This document shows, in pieces, positions 8,689-16,736 of a stretch of DNA of 64,000 nucleotides. The stretch is taken from NCBI GenBank assembly GCA_009927165.1, contig RFNO01000051.1:62001-126000 (forward strand). Reading direction: 5' to 3'. The notes beneath the pieces are model-generated. The model saw only the letters and a list, made by a program, of their open reading frames with translations, ran no database searches and had not been told where the DNA came from. The stretch comes from Pseudomonadota bacterium. GTDB lineage: Bacteria > Bdellovibrionota > FAC87 > UBA2466. The number at the start of each line of letters is the position of its first letter. Position 1 is the stretch's first letter. The position numbers and the translations under genes were made by a program.

Positions 8689-8776
8689 TGCGTCGACAGT
8701 GTAGCGCAAATCGAAAAATTCTGTCCACTCATAAAACAAAATCAACTAGGATATCCAGCTTATCGGAGCCACAACT

Positions 8777-10311
8777 ATGATTCGTGCTTTCTTCTGGGCT
8801 TTTCTCTTTATTGGCTTGTTTCCAATTGGGCTACAGCTGAACGAGCCTGCGGTGAGGCGAGGATTGTTTCGGGAGCAAGTTGTTCCACTCTGAGCCTCAG
8901 ATTTGATCTTAGCTCTTGTGGCGTCCCTACCGCTGAGGGGATTCAAATTATCTGTCATCCGGGTAGGGCCGATGCGATTCTCAAACGAGAAAAAAATACC
9001 TATCACATTCCATTAAGAGAACTCGCTCCTGGTGTTTGGACTACTGTCGGTACTCTCAGGGAGTATCCGCAGAATTGGCAGCCCCCCAAAGATCCGAAAA
9101 ACTTTATTTCGGTTCGTCCGGCCCCCTCGGTTCGACCTATCCCTTTAGTCGAAGACAGTGCTCCCCAGCTGTTAGAAGTGGGGGGACAATTCAGGATACG
9201 AACAGAGCAATCTGACCGAATTGATTTTGATACAAACAGAGGATTCTCTTCGCTTCGACTGCGAGGGGATTTTTACTTTCACCCAAGCGAATCTGTAATT
9301 TTTCTGTTGGAGCCCCAAGCCAATCATGTCTTCGGAGAGCCACTCCTAAGAACGGTTACACCTAGCGCTAATGCGAATGTAGCTACCAGCGGAGCAAATC
9401 AAGATCCTATTTTGTCTTTTCATCAGGCCTATGTCCAATTACGCCTTTTACCCCTTTGGCAAATCACAGCAGGTCGACAGCTTTTTTCTTATGGAGATGA
9501 AGTTCTTGTCGGACTTTCAGACTGGGAGAATCCGGGCAGAAGTTTCGACGGGATTCGTTCTCGTTTGGATTTCTCATTTGGCTTTTGGGATGTTTTTACC
9601 ACAAAAATTTGGGATGCCAGCACTCAAACCGTCCCCTCAAGAGACAAAGATTTTCATGGGACTGTTTCCGAATGGCGAAGCGATGGCTCATCTCTGATTT
9701 TGCAGCCCTATTTCTTTTGGCTTCGGGATCATCGAGCACAGATTTATGAATTATTTTCCTTGGGACTTCACACTCGGAAACAACTTGGGAATTTTAGAGT
9801 TGCTTTCGAAGGTACAGGTCAGTGGGGGGATTCGTCTGGGGCGCAAGTGTGGGCCGAAGTACAGACTCAACCATTTTCCGCTTATGAAGCCTTTGTGGGG
9901 CTGGATGCGTTTTATTCGAGCCCGGACTTCAATTCTCTGTTTCCGAGTGTGCACAAATGGCTCGGTTGGGCAGATGTATTAGGCCGCCGAAATCTTTCGG
10001 GAGCGGGAGGAAGAATCGGATTTCGACCCACTTCATTATTGGAATGTGAAGTTCGCGGCCTCCACTTTATTCGAACCCATACAGACTTCCCCGGATATAA
10101 ACGCGATGGGCTTACTCCCCTTACGGGTAATACAGATTTAGCCGATGCTCACCTCGGTTCAGAACTCGATGCCATTATAAAAGTGCAGCTTCTAGGAGGG
10201 GTTGACCTGGTCTCCGCGGCTTCCCTTTTCTTCGCTGCTCAGCCCCTTCGCGATAGTTACGGGGAGTCTCCGGTAGCGCGGTTTGAGTTGAGTGTGTCGG
10301 GGAGCTTTTAG
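8777..10311 (+). CDS. Alginate-export-type outer-membrane porin, apparent 1-base frameshift in the signal peptide
   Basis: The body resembles the alginate export family of outer-membrane beta-barrels: a repeated amphipathic pattern with ITAGRQLFSYGDEVLVGLSDW and GRSFDGIRSRLDF, ending SPVARFELSVSGSF. The body frame has no credible start; its earliest is TTG 8674, with no signal peptide in proper position. ATG 8777, eight bases after GGAG, opens a different frame encoding MIRAFFWAFLFIGLFPIG. One extra G in the GGG run at 8828-8830 joins the frames and creates an ATA|ERA cleavage site and a 511-residue protein. This implies a sequencing deletion or a real disabling mutation. Cysteines cluster in the first 40 mature residues. 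The transported substrate is unknown. Confidence 0.75.
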
Positions 10312-10356
10312 GGAGTTCTTTTCTTCTTGGATGCTGGTGAAGCCTCGCCAAACGTC

Positions 10357-10374
10357 GTATAATTTTTATTATAC
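10357..10374. repeat. AT-rich perfect inverted repeat between convergent genes
   Basis: GTATAAT-TTTT-ATTATAC is a perfect 7-bp stem with a 4-base loop in the 79-base gap between the 3' ends of the porin gene and nusB. It contains no G/C-rich stem and no following T-tract, so it would be a poor terminator. It may be a weak bidirectional end signal. Confidence 0.35.
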
Positions 10375-10390
10375 TACTTAAAATCCAAGG

Positions 10391-10822
10391 CTATTCCGCT
10401 TTTGATGTTTGGGGGAATTTTTCTTTAATCCTATCCAGGACGCCGTTTACAAACGACGGCGTGGTTTCAGAACCAAATTCTTTGGAAATCTCTACCATTT
10501 CATTCAAAGTTACCGTAGCTGGAATATCGCGACAGAAAAGAAGCTCGTAGGCGCCCAACCTCAAAATATTTCGGTCCACAGCCGCCATCCGTTCTGGCCG
10601 CCAATTCTCTGAAATGGAACGAATTTTTTCATCAATCTCGATAACGTTCTCCCCTACTCCCACGACCAATCGCCGAGTAAATTCATCAATTCCAGTTTTA
10701 TTTTGGGAATAGAGATTTTCAAAATGCCGCAAAGCCGTCTCTACACTCAGATCATTATTGAGATCTAACTGATAAAGAATCTGCAACGCATCTTCTCTGG
10801 CTTTTCTTCGAACACCCTTCAT
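10391..10822 (-). CDS. nusB: Transcription antitermination protein NusB
   Basis: NusB joins NusE and boxA RNA in rRNA antitermination complexes. The all-helical 143-residue protein starts MKGVRRKAREDALQILYQLD, and its C-terminal half carries the conserved AAVDRNILRLGAYELLF and TVTLNEMVEISKEFG followed by SFVNGVLDRI. ATG 10822 begins two bases after the glyA stop; an upstream in-frame start at 10858 would overlap glyA and lacks support. It is the last gene of the acpP-fabF-rpiB-glyA-nusB unit. Confidence 0.95.
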   Translation of the reverse strand: MKGVRRKAREDALQILYQLDLNNDLSVETALRHFENLYSQNKTGIDEFTRRLVVGVGENVIEIDEKIRSISENWRPERMAAVDRNILRLGAYELLFCRDIPATVTLNEMVEISKEFGSETTPSFVNGVLDRIKEKFPQTSKAE

Positions 10823-10824
10823 GA

Positions 10825-12063
10825 TTACATTGAGGAATAAATAGGATATTTGAGGCAAATATCCCTTACCTCACCTCGAATTTTTTGAATTACGGAATCG
10901 CTACCGTCCAAAAGAACCTGTGCGATTGCTTTTGCTAGCCATTTCATATCGGTCTCTTTCAAGCCCCGGGTTGTAATGGCGGGAGTCCCCATTCGAACTC
11001 CGCTGGTTACAAAAGCAGATACGGTTTCAAACGGCACCGTGTTTTTGTTCGCTGTCAGTCCTGCTCGGTCCAATCGCGCTTCGGCATCTTTACCTGTTAG
11101 GCCCTTATTTCGCAAATCAATTAGCAGAAGGTGATTTTCCGTGCCTCCGCTAACCAACGAGAATCCCTCAGCCATGAGATGCTCAGCTAATGCTTTGCAA
11201 TTAATCAGCACTTGTTTCTGGTACTCTTTAAATTGAGGATCTAACGCTTCCTTAAACGCGACCGCTTTAGCTGCAATCACGTGCATCAGCGGTCCGCCCT
11301 GAATTCCGGGAAAAATGCGGCTATTTATTTTTTGTCGCCAAGCCTCTTTAAACAGGATGATTCCTCCTCGAGGGCCTCGTAAGGTCTTATGGGTGGTACT
11401 CGTTACAAAATCGGCATGGGGCACGGGGGATGGATGGAGTCCAGCGGCTACTAACCCTGCTATGTGAGCCATATCGACCAATAAAAGAGCATCAATTTCT
11501 TTAGCGATGGCAGAAAATTTTTCAAAATCAATTTTGCGAGGATAAGCGCTTGCTCCTGCCACAATGAGTTTCGGACGATGTTCTCGCGCTAAGTCTCTTA
11601 CCTGATCATAATCGATCAGTTGGTTGTCCTGCCTAACGCCATAAAAAACCGCTTTATAAAGAAGTCCCGATACATTGACAGGATGCCCGTGGGTCAAATG
11701 CCCTCCATGGGATAAGTTCATGCCCATGATGGTATCGCCAGGTTGAAGGCAAGCGAGATACACAGCTAAATTGCTCTGTGATCCGCTATGGGGTTGAACA
11801 TTAGCGCCATCAGCACCAAATAATTGCAGGCACCGATCGATTGCCAGCTTTTCAGCGACATCTACAAATTCACACCCCCCATAGTACCTTTTACCTGGAT
11901 AACCTTCGGCGTATTTGTTGGTGAGAACGCTTCCTTGAGCTTCCAGAACTGCAGGAGATACAATGTTTTCACTGGGAATTAACTCCAATGACTCCTGCTG
12001 TCGAACCAGCTCAGATTTGATAGCCGTCGCTAATTCAGGATCATTTTTAGAAATCAAGTTCAT
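10825..12063 (-). CDS. glyA: Serine hydroxymethyltransferase
   Basis: This PLP enzyme interconverts serine and glycine while charging tetrahydrofolate with a methylene group. The 412-residue length is typical. Visible motifs include the N-terminal [53 protein letters not shown], and the PLP-lysine motif [13 protein letters not shown]. Its ATG overlaps the rpiB TGA as ATGA. The enzyme links directly to the glycine cleavage genes 3-10 kb away on the other strand, since both use glycine and methylene-THF. Confidence 0.97.
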   Translation of the reverse strand: MNLISKNDPELATAIKSELVRQQESLELIPSENIVSPAVLEAQGSVLTNKYAEGYPGKRYYGGCEFVDVAEKLAIDRCLQLFGADGANVQPHSGSQSNLAVYLACLQPGDTIMGMNLSHGGHLTHGHPVNVSGLLYKAVFYGVRQDNQLIDYDQVRDLAREHRPKLIVAGASAYPRKIDFEKFSAIAKEIDALLLVDMAHIAGLVAAGLHPSPVPHADFVTSTTHKTLRGPRGGIILFKEAWRQKINSRIFPGIQGGPLMHVIAAKAVAFKEALDPQFKEYQKQVLINCKALAEHLMAEGFSLVSGGTENHLLLIDLRNKGLTGKDAEARLDRAGLTANKNTVPFETVSAFVTSGVRMGTPAITTRGLKETDMKWLAKAIAQVLLDGSDSVIQKIRGEVRDICLKYPIYSSM

Positions 12064-12518
12064 GGCTTCTCCTCAAGTTTCTCAATCAGTTGGACCCGAC
12101 GCAAATGTCTATCGCCTAGAAAGGCGGTGGTCAGCCACACTTTCACTGCATCAAAGGCTAAAGGCTCCGGTAACAGTCGAGCTCCCAAACAGATAATATT
12201 ACTATTATTATGCTCTCGAGATAATCGGGCAGATTCGAGGTTCCAACTGCTCGTCGCTCGTATCCCACGAATTTTATTAGCAGCCACACACATCCCCAAA
12301 CCACTTCCACAAATCAGAATTCCTCGCCCCTCTGTTTCTTTAACGACCATGCGAGCAACCTTTTCAGCGACAACTGGATAATCGACCGATGCTTCGCTAT
12401 CGCATCCCATGTCTTTGAAATCTAAATCAGGAAATTCTGTTTTGAGTTTTTTGATGAGCTGATTTTTAAACAAAAACCCCGCGTGATCACTTCCCACGTA
12501 TACTGTCCGATGTGTCAC
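12060..12518 (-). CDS. rpiB: Ribose 5-phosphate isomerase B
   Basis: RpiB interconverts ribose 5-phosphate and ribulose 5-phosphate in the pentose phosphate pathway. The 152-residue protein has the N-terminal [16 protein letters not shown] motif, [12 protein letters not shown], the catalytic cysteine loop [17 protein letters not shown] followed by IRGIRA, and [17 protein letters not shown]. The start is GTG 12518. It overlaps glyA by four bases, an arrangement seen in many bacteria where rpiB precedes glyA. A LacAB-type sugar isomerase is the alternative, but the context favours RpiB. Confidence 0.95.
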   Translation of the reverse strand: MTHRTVYVGSDHAGFLFKNQLIKKLKTEFPDLDFKDMGCDSEASVDYPVVAEKVARMVVKETEGRGILICGSGLGMCVAANKIRGIRATSSWNLESARLSREHNNSNIICLGARLLPEPLAFDAVKVWLTTAFLGDRHLRRVQLIEKLEEKP

Positions 12519-12551
12519 AACGAACCCCTTTCTGGAGAGGCCAAATGGTTT

Positions 12552-13787
12552 CTAATTTGCTTTTTTAAAAATCAACGTTCCGTTAGTGCCGCCAAAACCA
12601 AAAGAGTTTGAAAGTACATATTCTAATTTCATGGGTTGGGGCTGATGAGGAACAAAATTTAAATCACACTCCGGACTAGGATTATCTAAATTGGCTGTCG
12701 CTGGCGCCACTTGATTCATCAAGGCCATCACTGAGTACATGGCTTCAACAGCGCCTGCTGCCCCCAGCAAATGACCCGTTAGTGATTTGGTTGAACTAAC
12801 TGCCAGTTTTTTTGCATGATCTTTAAAAACGGTTTTAACCGCTAAAGTCTCATTAATGTCTCCTACTGGCGTCGAAGTCCCATGCGCGTTGATATAATCA
12901 ATTTGCTCCGGATTCAATTTGGCATCAGCCAATGCTAGCTTCATGCATCTGGCAGCCCCCTCTCCTTGGGGGCTAGGAGAAGTTAAATGATAGGCATCAG
13001 AATTAAGGCCATATCCAACGATTTCAGCAAAAATCGTAGCTCCTCTTTTTTTAGCCGACGCTAAGGATTCCAGAACTAAAATTGCGCTTCCTTCCCCAAT
13101 GACAAAACCATCTCTATCTTTATCAAAGGGGCGAGATGCTTTTTCAGGGGCTTCGTTTCGCTCAGATAAAGCTCGCATAGAGCAAAATCCGCTCACTCCT
13201 AGCTCACAAACCACGGCTTCCGCACCGCCAGCCAACATCGCATCTTGATCGCCTCGTTGAATTAACCGAAAAGCTTCACCAATGGCATGAGCACTTGAAG
13301 AGCAAGCAGTTGTGATGCAAGTATTTGGACCCTGGAGACCGAACTTCAAAGAAAGTTGCCCAGCAGCTAAATTTCCAATGACCGAGGGAATAAAAAAGGG
13401 ACTGACTCTTTTTGGGCCCTTCTCTCGTACAGTGAGATATTCGGACTGAATCTCAGGAAGACCTCCAATACCGACCCCAATGCAGGCGCCAATTCGGGTC
13501 TTATCCATCTGTTCGAGATTAAGCCCAGAGTGGCCAACGGCTTCGGAGCCCGCCACCAAGGCAAACTGGATGAACCTTCCAATGCGTTTAAGTTCTTTGA
13601 CCGGGAAATGTTTCGCAGGATCGAAGCCTTTGACCTCGCCGGCAATGCGCGACGAGTAGCCAGTAGCATCGAAGAGCGTAATAGGGGCTACCCCTGTTTT
13701 TACGTTCATCAGGGATTCCCAGTTAGTCTGAGCATTCAAACCAACCGGAGTGATCGCCCCAAAACCTGTGACGACTACCCGATTCAT
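12552..13787 (-). CDS. fabF: Beta-ketoacyl-ACP synthase II
   Basis: FabF condenses malonyl-ACP with acyl-ACP during fatty acid elongation. The 411-residue protein has the Cys-His-His triad of the family: nucleophile cysteine in CITTACSSSAHAIGEA, histidine in INAHGTSTPVGD, and histidine in STKSLTGHLLGAAG. The C-terminal SNSFGFGGTNGTLIF is typical. It starts seven bases after acpP. FabB is a possible alternative, but the size, NAHGTSTPVGD signature and acpP-fabF context indicate FabF. Confidence 0.96.
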   Translation of the reverse strand: MNRVVVTGFGAITPVGLNAQTNWESLMNVKTGVAPITLFDATGYSSRIAGEVKGFDPAKHFPVKELKRIGRFIQFALVAGSEAVGHSGLNLEQMDKTRIGACIGVGIGGLPEIQSEYLTVREKGPKRVSPFFIPSVIGNLAAGQLSLKFGLQGPNTCITTACSSSAHAIGEAFRLIQRGDQDAMLAGGAEAVVCELGVSGFCSMRALSERNEAPEKASRPFDKDRDGFVIGEGSAILVLESLASAKKRGATIFAEIVGYGLNSDAYHLTSPSPQGEGAARCMKLALADAKLNPEQIDYINAHGTSTPVGDINETLAVKTVFKDHAKKLAVSSTKSLTGHLLGAAGAVEAMYSVMALMNQVAPATANLDNPSPECDLNFVPHQPQPMKLEYVLSNSFGFGGTNGTLIFKKAN

Positions 13788-13794
13788 TAGATAG

Positions 13795-14028
13795 TTAGTT
13801 AACCTTAGATTTAATGTAATTGGATACGTCGGCTACTGTTTTGATCTTTTCAGCATCTTCGTCAGGAATCTCAAGATCAAACTCTTCTTCCATCGTCATT
13901 ACCAATTCTACGATATCGAGAGAATCTGCTCCCAAATCATCAATAAAAGAAGCTTCTGGTGTAACGCTTTCCAGATCTACTCCCAGCTGTTCAACAATGA
14001 TATTCTTAACTTTTTCTTCAATGGACAT
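13795..14028 (-). CDS. acpP: Acyl carrier protein
   Basis: ACP carries growing acyl chains on a phosphopantetheine arm. The 77-residue acidic protein [18 protein letters not shown]... has the modified serine in [10 protein letters not shown]. The start is ATG 14028, preceded by GGAGGA nine bases upstream; an upstream in-frame codon at 14064 would add a 12-residue extension not found in ACPs. It is the first gene of the minus-strand fatty acid/one-carbon/nusB unit and is divergent from udgB across an 86-base gap. Confidence 0.97.
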   Translation of the reverse strand: MSIEEKVKNIIVEQLGVDLESVTPEASFIDDLGADSLDIVELVMTMEEEFDLEIPDEDAEKIKTVADVSNYIKSKVN

Positions 14029-14064
14029 CTGCTTGTTTCCTCCGACACACAAAAGTTTCGGCAA

Positions 14065-14106
14065 AGACTAGCAGCAGTCTAGGGGCTACGCAAGCTGACT
14101 TAGTCA
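14065..14106. promoter_or_regulatory. Two short inverted repeats in the acpP/udgB divergent promoter gap
   Basis: AGACT-6-AGTCT lies at 14065-14080 and TGACT-T-AGTCA at 14096-14106, just upstream of the udgB ATG. Both contain AGTC half-sites in the only space available for two divergent promoters, so they may be regulator binding sites. The motifs are short and could arise by chance. Confidence 0.3.
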
Positions 14107-14114
14107 TCGACTTT

Positions 14115-14813
14115 ATGAAATCTTTTGACCTTTTAAAAAAACAAATAATCCAATGCAAACGATGCCCTAGGCTCAGAACGCACTGCGTCTTGATTGCTCA
14201 AAAGAAAAAACGGGAATTTAAGGATTGGAGCTATTGGGGCAACCCAGTACCGGGCTTTGGAGATGAGCACGCAAAGCTTTGGATTGTTGGTCTGGCTCCC
14301 GGCGCCCATGGAGCTAATCGTACTGGCCGAGTTTTTACAGGGGATAGTTCGGGGCGATGGCTTTACTCGGCTCTTCACCGTATCGGTTTAAGCTCATCCC
14401 CGGAATCTGTTTCAACTCATGACGGTCTCACATTAAAACAAGCTTACATCTCATGCATCTGTCGGTGTGCGCCGCCACAGAATCGCCCCACTTCCCAAGA
14501 AATTAAGAACTGCCATGCATTCCTTTCAAGCGAGTGGGCCCTTCTCAATCGACCTCCCATTATTCTGGCCCTAGGCAAAATAGCTTTTGAACAAGTGATT
14601 GCTCTCTTAACCAAAGAACTTCACTTGCCGAAGAACAAGCATTGGACTTTTAAACACGGAGCTGTTTATCAGATGGGAACCCATACTGTGCTGGTGTCTT
14701 ATCACCCCAGCAGACAGAATACTCAGACAAAAAAACTCACGGAGAACATGTGGACTTCTGTGTTTAAGAAAGCTCAGGAACTTTTAAAAAATCATTCCCT
14801 TGGCGAACTTTAG
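14115..14813 (+). CDS. Uracil-DNA glycosylase family 5 (UdgB type)
   Basis: This enzyme excises uracil, and in this family also hypoxanthine and other deaminated bases, from DNA. The 232-residue protein has motif A GLAPGAHGANRTGRVFTGD, which lacks the catalytic Asp/Asn of other UDG families and defines family 5. Motif B-like VSYHPSRQNTQTKKLT lies near the C-terminus. Cysteines in CKRCPRL, CICRCAPPQN and KNCHAF fit the expected iron-sulfur cluster. There is no clear Shine-Dalgarno before ATG 14115. Its 3' end overlaps the convergent lipoprotein gene by 30 bases. A family 4 enzyme occurs at 45677. Confidence 0.88.
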   Translation: MKSFDLLKKQIIQCKRCPRLRTHCVLIAQKKKREFKDWSYWGNPVPGFGDEHAKLWIVGLAPGAHGANRTGRVFTGDSSGRWLYSALHRIGLSSSPESVSTHDGLTLKQAYISCICRCAPPQNRPTSQEIKNCHAFLSSEWALLNRPPIILALGKIAFEQVIALLTKELHLPKNKHWTFKHGAVYQMGTHTVLVSYHPSRQNTQTKKLTENMWTSVFKKAQELLKNHSLGEL

Positions 14814-15257
14814 CTGGTCGGCCCCTCGAGCTCGAATGAACTCAATTCGCCACCCCCCAGGCAACTCCTTCAGAATGGCTTCACGTTCGTTAGTTTCTTT
14901 GGTGACGTCCGTTCCTTGTTTGTTTTCAACGACTACCTGGTAATGAACTGTCGCCGAATCCTTTTCGACATTCGATGAAAGCGTTTTCATATCTTCAATT
15001 TTGATATTGCCACTGAGATAAAACAGTCGAAACTGCTCGTCGCTCATCTGTTCAAAAGCGGCTTCCATCGGGCCGGTACAAAATTCTTTCAGAGCCATTT
15101 TGTCTTTTGGCTCTTTTGCTTCACTGCTCAAAAACACAAACCGACGCACAATCTCTTCAGGTTGGCTTGTTTTGGCCGGTGATTGCGCTTCTTTTTTTGT
15201 GCAACTCACAGTGAGCGCTAACAGGAACAGGGGAAAAACTAACATTAATTTTTTCAT
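14784..15257 (-). CDS. Putative lipoprotein of unknown function
   Basis: The 157-residue product has a classic lipoprotein signal, MKKLMLVFPLFLLALTVSC, with the lipidated cysteine at residue 19. A short linker is followed by a small alpha/beta domain (EEIVRRFVFLSS, DSATVHYQVVVENKQGTD, ELPGGWRIEFIRARGADQ) whose pattern resembles SnoaL/NTF2-like or DUF4878-type lipoprotein domains. The position after the signal gives no strong inner-membrane retention cue. Function is unknown. Its 3' end overlaps udgB. Confidence 0.75.
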   Translation of the reverse strand: MKKLMLVFPLFLLALTVSCTKKEAQSPAKTSQPEEIVRRFVFLSSEAKEPKDKMALKEFCTGPMEAAFEQMSDEQFRLFYLSGNIKIEDMKTLSSNVEKDSATVHYQVVVENKQGTDVTKETNEREAILKELPGGWRIEFIRARGADQLKFAKGMIF

Positions 15258-15378
15258 GTCCTTATTTTAATGTAGCCTTTCACGAAACTCAAAATTCGTC
15301 TCAAAAAACTCGTAACGCTTTCTGTCATCACGATTTCAATCGCCTTTACCGATACAGCAATTAGCAAGGAGATTCTTT

Positions 15379-15779
15379 ATGGGCAAAAATCCCGCAAAAA
15401 AGCAAAAAAGTCAGCTGCCGCGAAAGAAACGGCCAGAGAAGAAGTCGTAGTATCTAAGAAAGAAGCAAAGCCTGCGAAGAAAAAGAAAGCAGCGCTTGTA
15501 GCCAAAGAACGCTCACACGCTGGCTGTAAAGTCGGCAAGTGTAAACGAGAATATCGAGCAAAAGGCTATTGCGATGTTCATTACAAACAGTGGCGAAGAG
15601 GAGCTTTCGGTGTTGCACGCTACAAAACTTGTAAAGAAATGGACTGCCGAAAAGCCATGGGAATGAATCGGTTCGGCTATTGCGAAGATCACTTCCAAAA
15701 TTATTATGTGAAAGGACAAAGCAAGCCACAAGTAGCGGTTACCGCTCCTGAAAAAGCAGACAAAGCCGAAGTCGCTTAA
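15379..15779 (+). CDS. Small zinc-finger-like protein with two CCCH repeats, apparent 1-base frameshift near the start
   Basis: A perfect AAGGAG seven bases before ATG 15379 starts MGKNPAKK..., which stops after 24 codons at 15450-15452. The frame ending at TAA 15777 runs much longer but has no start of its own. Adding one A to the five-A run at 15385-15389 gives MGKKSRKKAKKSAAAKE and an intact 133-residue protein. It has a Lys/Ala-rich N-terminus, then two repeats of the form C-x4-C-x9/11-C-x2-H (CKVGKCKREYRAKGYCDVHY and CKEMDCRKAMGMNRFGYCED), resembling the GYCxxHYxxWRRG motif of small zinc-binding proteins. Function is unknown; nucleic-acid binding is likely from charge and zinc motifs. 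Confidence 0.7.
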
Positions 15780-15813
15780 CTTTGGCATAATCTTGTCTTT
15801 TGTTTTCCTTATT

Positions 15814-15849
15814 GCAGCCCCATACGGTATGGTTACCTTATGGGGCTGC
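15814..15849 (+). promoter_or_regulatory. Strong hairpin covering the metF start codon
   Basis: An 11-bp perfect inverted repeat, GCAGCCCCATA and TATGGGGCTGC, encloses an inner 4-bp stem GGTA/TACC with a 4-base loop and a single C/T mismatch between them. The metF ATG (15840-15842) lies inside the right arm, so the folded mRNA would hide the start codon. No T-tract follows, arguing against a terminator. Confidence 0.6.
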
Positions 15850-16736
15850 TTCACGATAAACTTCTGCGTCAGCAACAAGTTATTACCGCAGAAATAGCTC
15901 CACCAAAAGGCGCGGGAACCAAGCGCTTAAAAGAAAAAATCAATCTTCTGAAGCCTTTTGTCACGGCAATAAACATTACAGACGGTCAACGAGCTTTAGT
16001 TCGAATGGCGTCTTGGGCGGCTTGCAAAGTCGTTCAAGAACTCGGAGTAGAACCTGTCCTCCAGATGACCTGCAGAGATAGAAACACCATTGCTCTTCAA
16101 GCTGATTTGATGGGTGCCTCTGCCATGGGCTTTCCCAATCTTCTCTGCCTCACCGGAGACCCCGTAAAAGTAGGAGACAGTCCTGAAAGCAAACCTGTTT
16201 TTGAAATTGAATCAGTCGGACTCCTCAAAATGGTGTCTACTCTTCAAACCGGCACTGACCATCATCATTTAAAAATGAATGCCCCCACTCGATTTTTCAT
16301 GGGAGCAGTTGTCAATCCTACTCTCCATGGTTCGAATAGCCAGCTAGAACGCATGAAAGCTAAAGTTGCGGCCGGAGCCCATTTTTTTCAGACTCAAGCC
16401 AACTATGACCTGACAGATTTTAGCCGCTTCCTGAATGCTGCTCGTCCACTCAACACTCCTGTACTGGCGGGTATTCTCGTTCTTCATTCAGCAGACGTAG
16501 CTATTTTTTTACAAAAGGAAATACCTGGAATTCATCTTCCTCGTGAAATTGTTGATCGCCTGACCCGAAGCAATGACCCCGAGCAGGAAGGACTTCAGAT
16601 CGCCCTAGAATCTATGCTGGCGTTAGAAGGCCTTTGCCAAGGGTTTCATCTCATGACTTTAAAAAAAGAACACCTTATTCCTCAACTCATTAAAAACTAT
16701 TATGCAAACACAACTCTTGAGAACGCCTCTTTATAA
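15840..16736 (+). CDS. metF: Methylenetetrahydrofolate reductase
   Basis: MetF reduces 5,10-methylene-THF to 5-methyl-THF for methionine synthesis. The 298-residue TIM-barrel protein matches the family in length and motifs: VITAEIAPPKGA with the conserved glutamate, NITDGQRALVRMAS, LQMTCRDRNTIALQADLMGA, LCLTGDPVKVGD and GAHFFQTQANYD. ATG 15840 is the only reasonable start and has no clear Shine-Dalgarno. It lies in a strong hairpin. The last 35 bases overlap gcvT, so the two are coupled. An iron-sulfur or NADH partner protein is not present nearby. Confidence 0.9.
   Translation: MGLLHDKLLRQQQVITAEIAPPKGAGTKRLKEKINLLKPFVTAINITDGQRALVRMASWAACKVVQELGVEPVLQMTCRDRNTIALQADLMGASAMGFPNLLCLTGDPVKVGDSPESKPVFEIESVGLLKMVSTLQTGTDHHHLKMNAPTRFFMGAVVNPTLHGSNSQLERMKAKVAAGAHFFQTQANYDLTDFSRFLNAARPLNTPVLAGILVLHSADVAIFLQKEIPGIHLPREIVDRLTRSNDPEQEGLQIALESMLALEGLCQGFHLMTLKKEHLIPQLIKNYYANTTLENASL

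Noticed and set aside
8674-8776. TTG 8674 as the start of the porin gene
   Set aside because: TTG with no ribosome site, 72 bases into the divergent gene's longer frame, and no signal peptide at the proper distance; ATG 8777 plus one base is far better.
15379-15400. Programmed -1 frameshifting in the CCCH gene
   Set aside because: The C-AAA-AAT context does not allow good re-pairing and no downstream pseudoknot is apparent; a missing base is simpler.
15454-15878. Minus-strand open frames at 15454-15729 and 15513-15878
   Set aside because: Antisense to the frameshift-corrected CCCH gene; their composition is unprotein-like and they lack a ribosome site.
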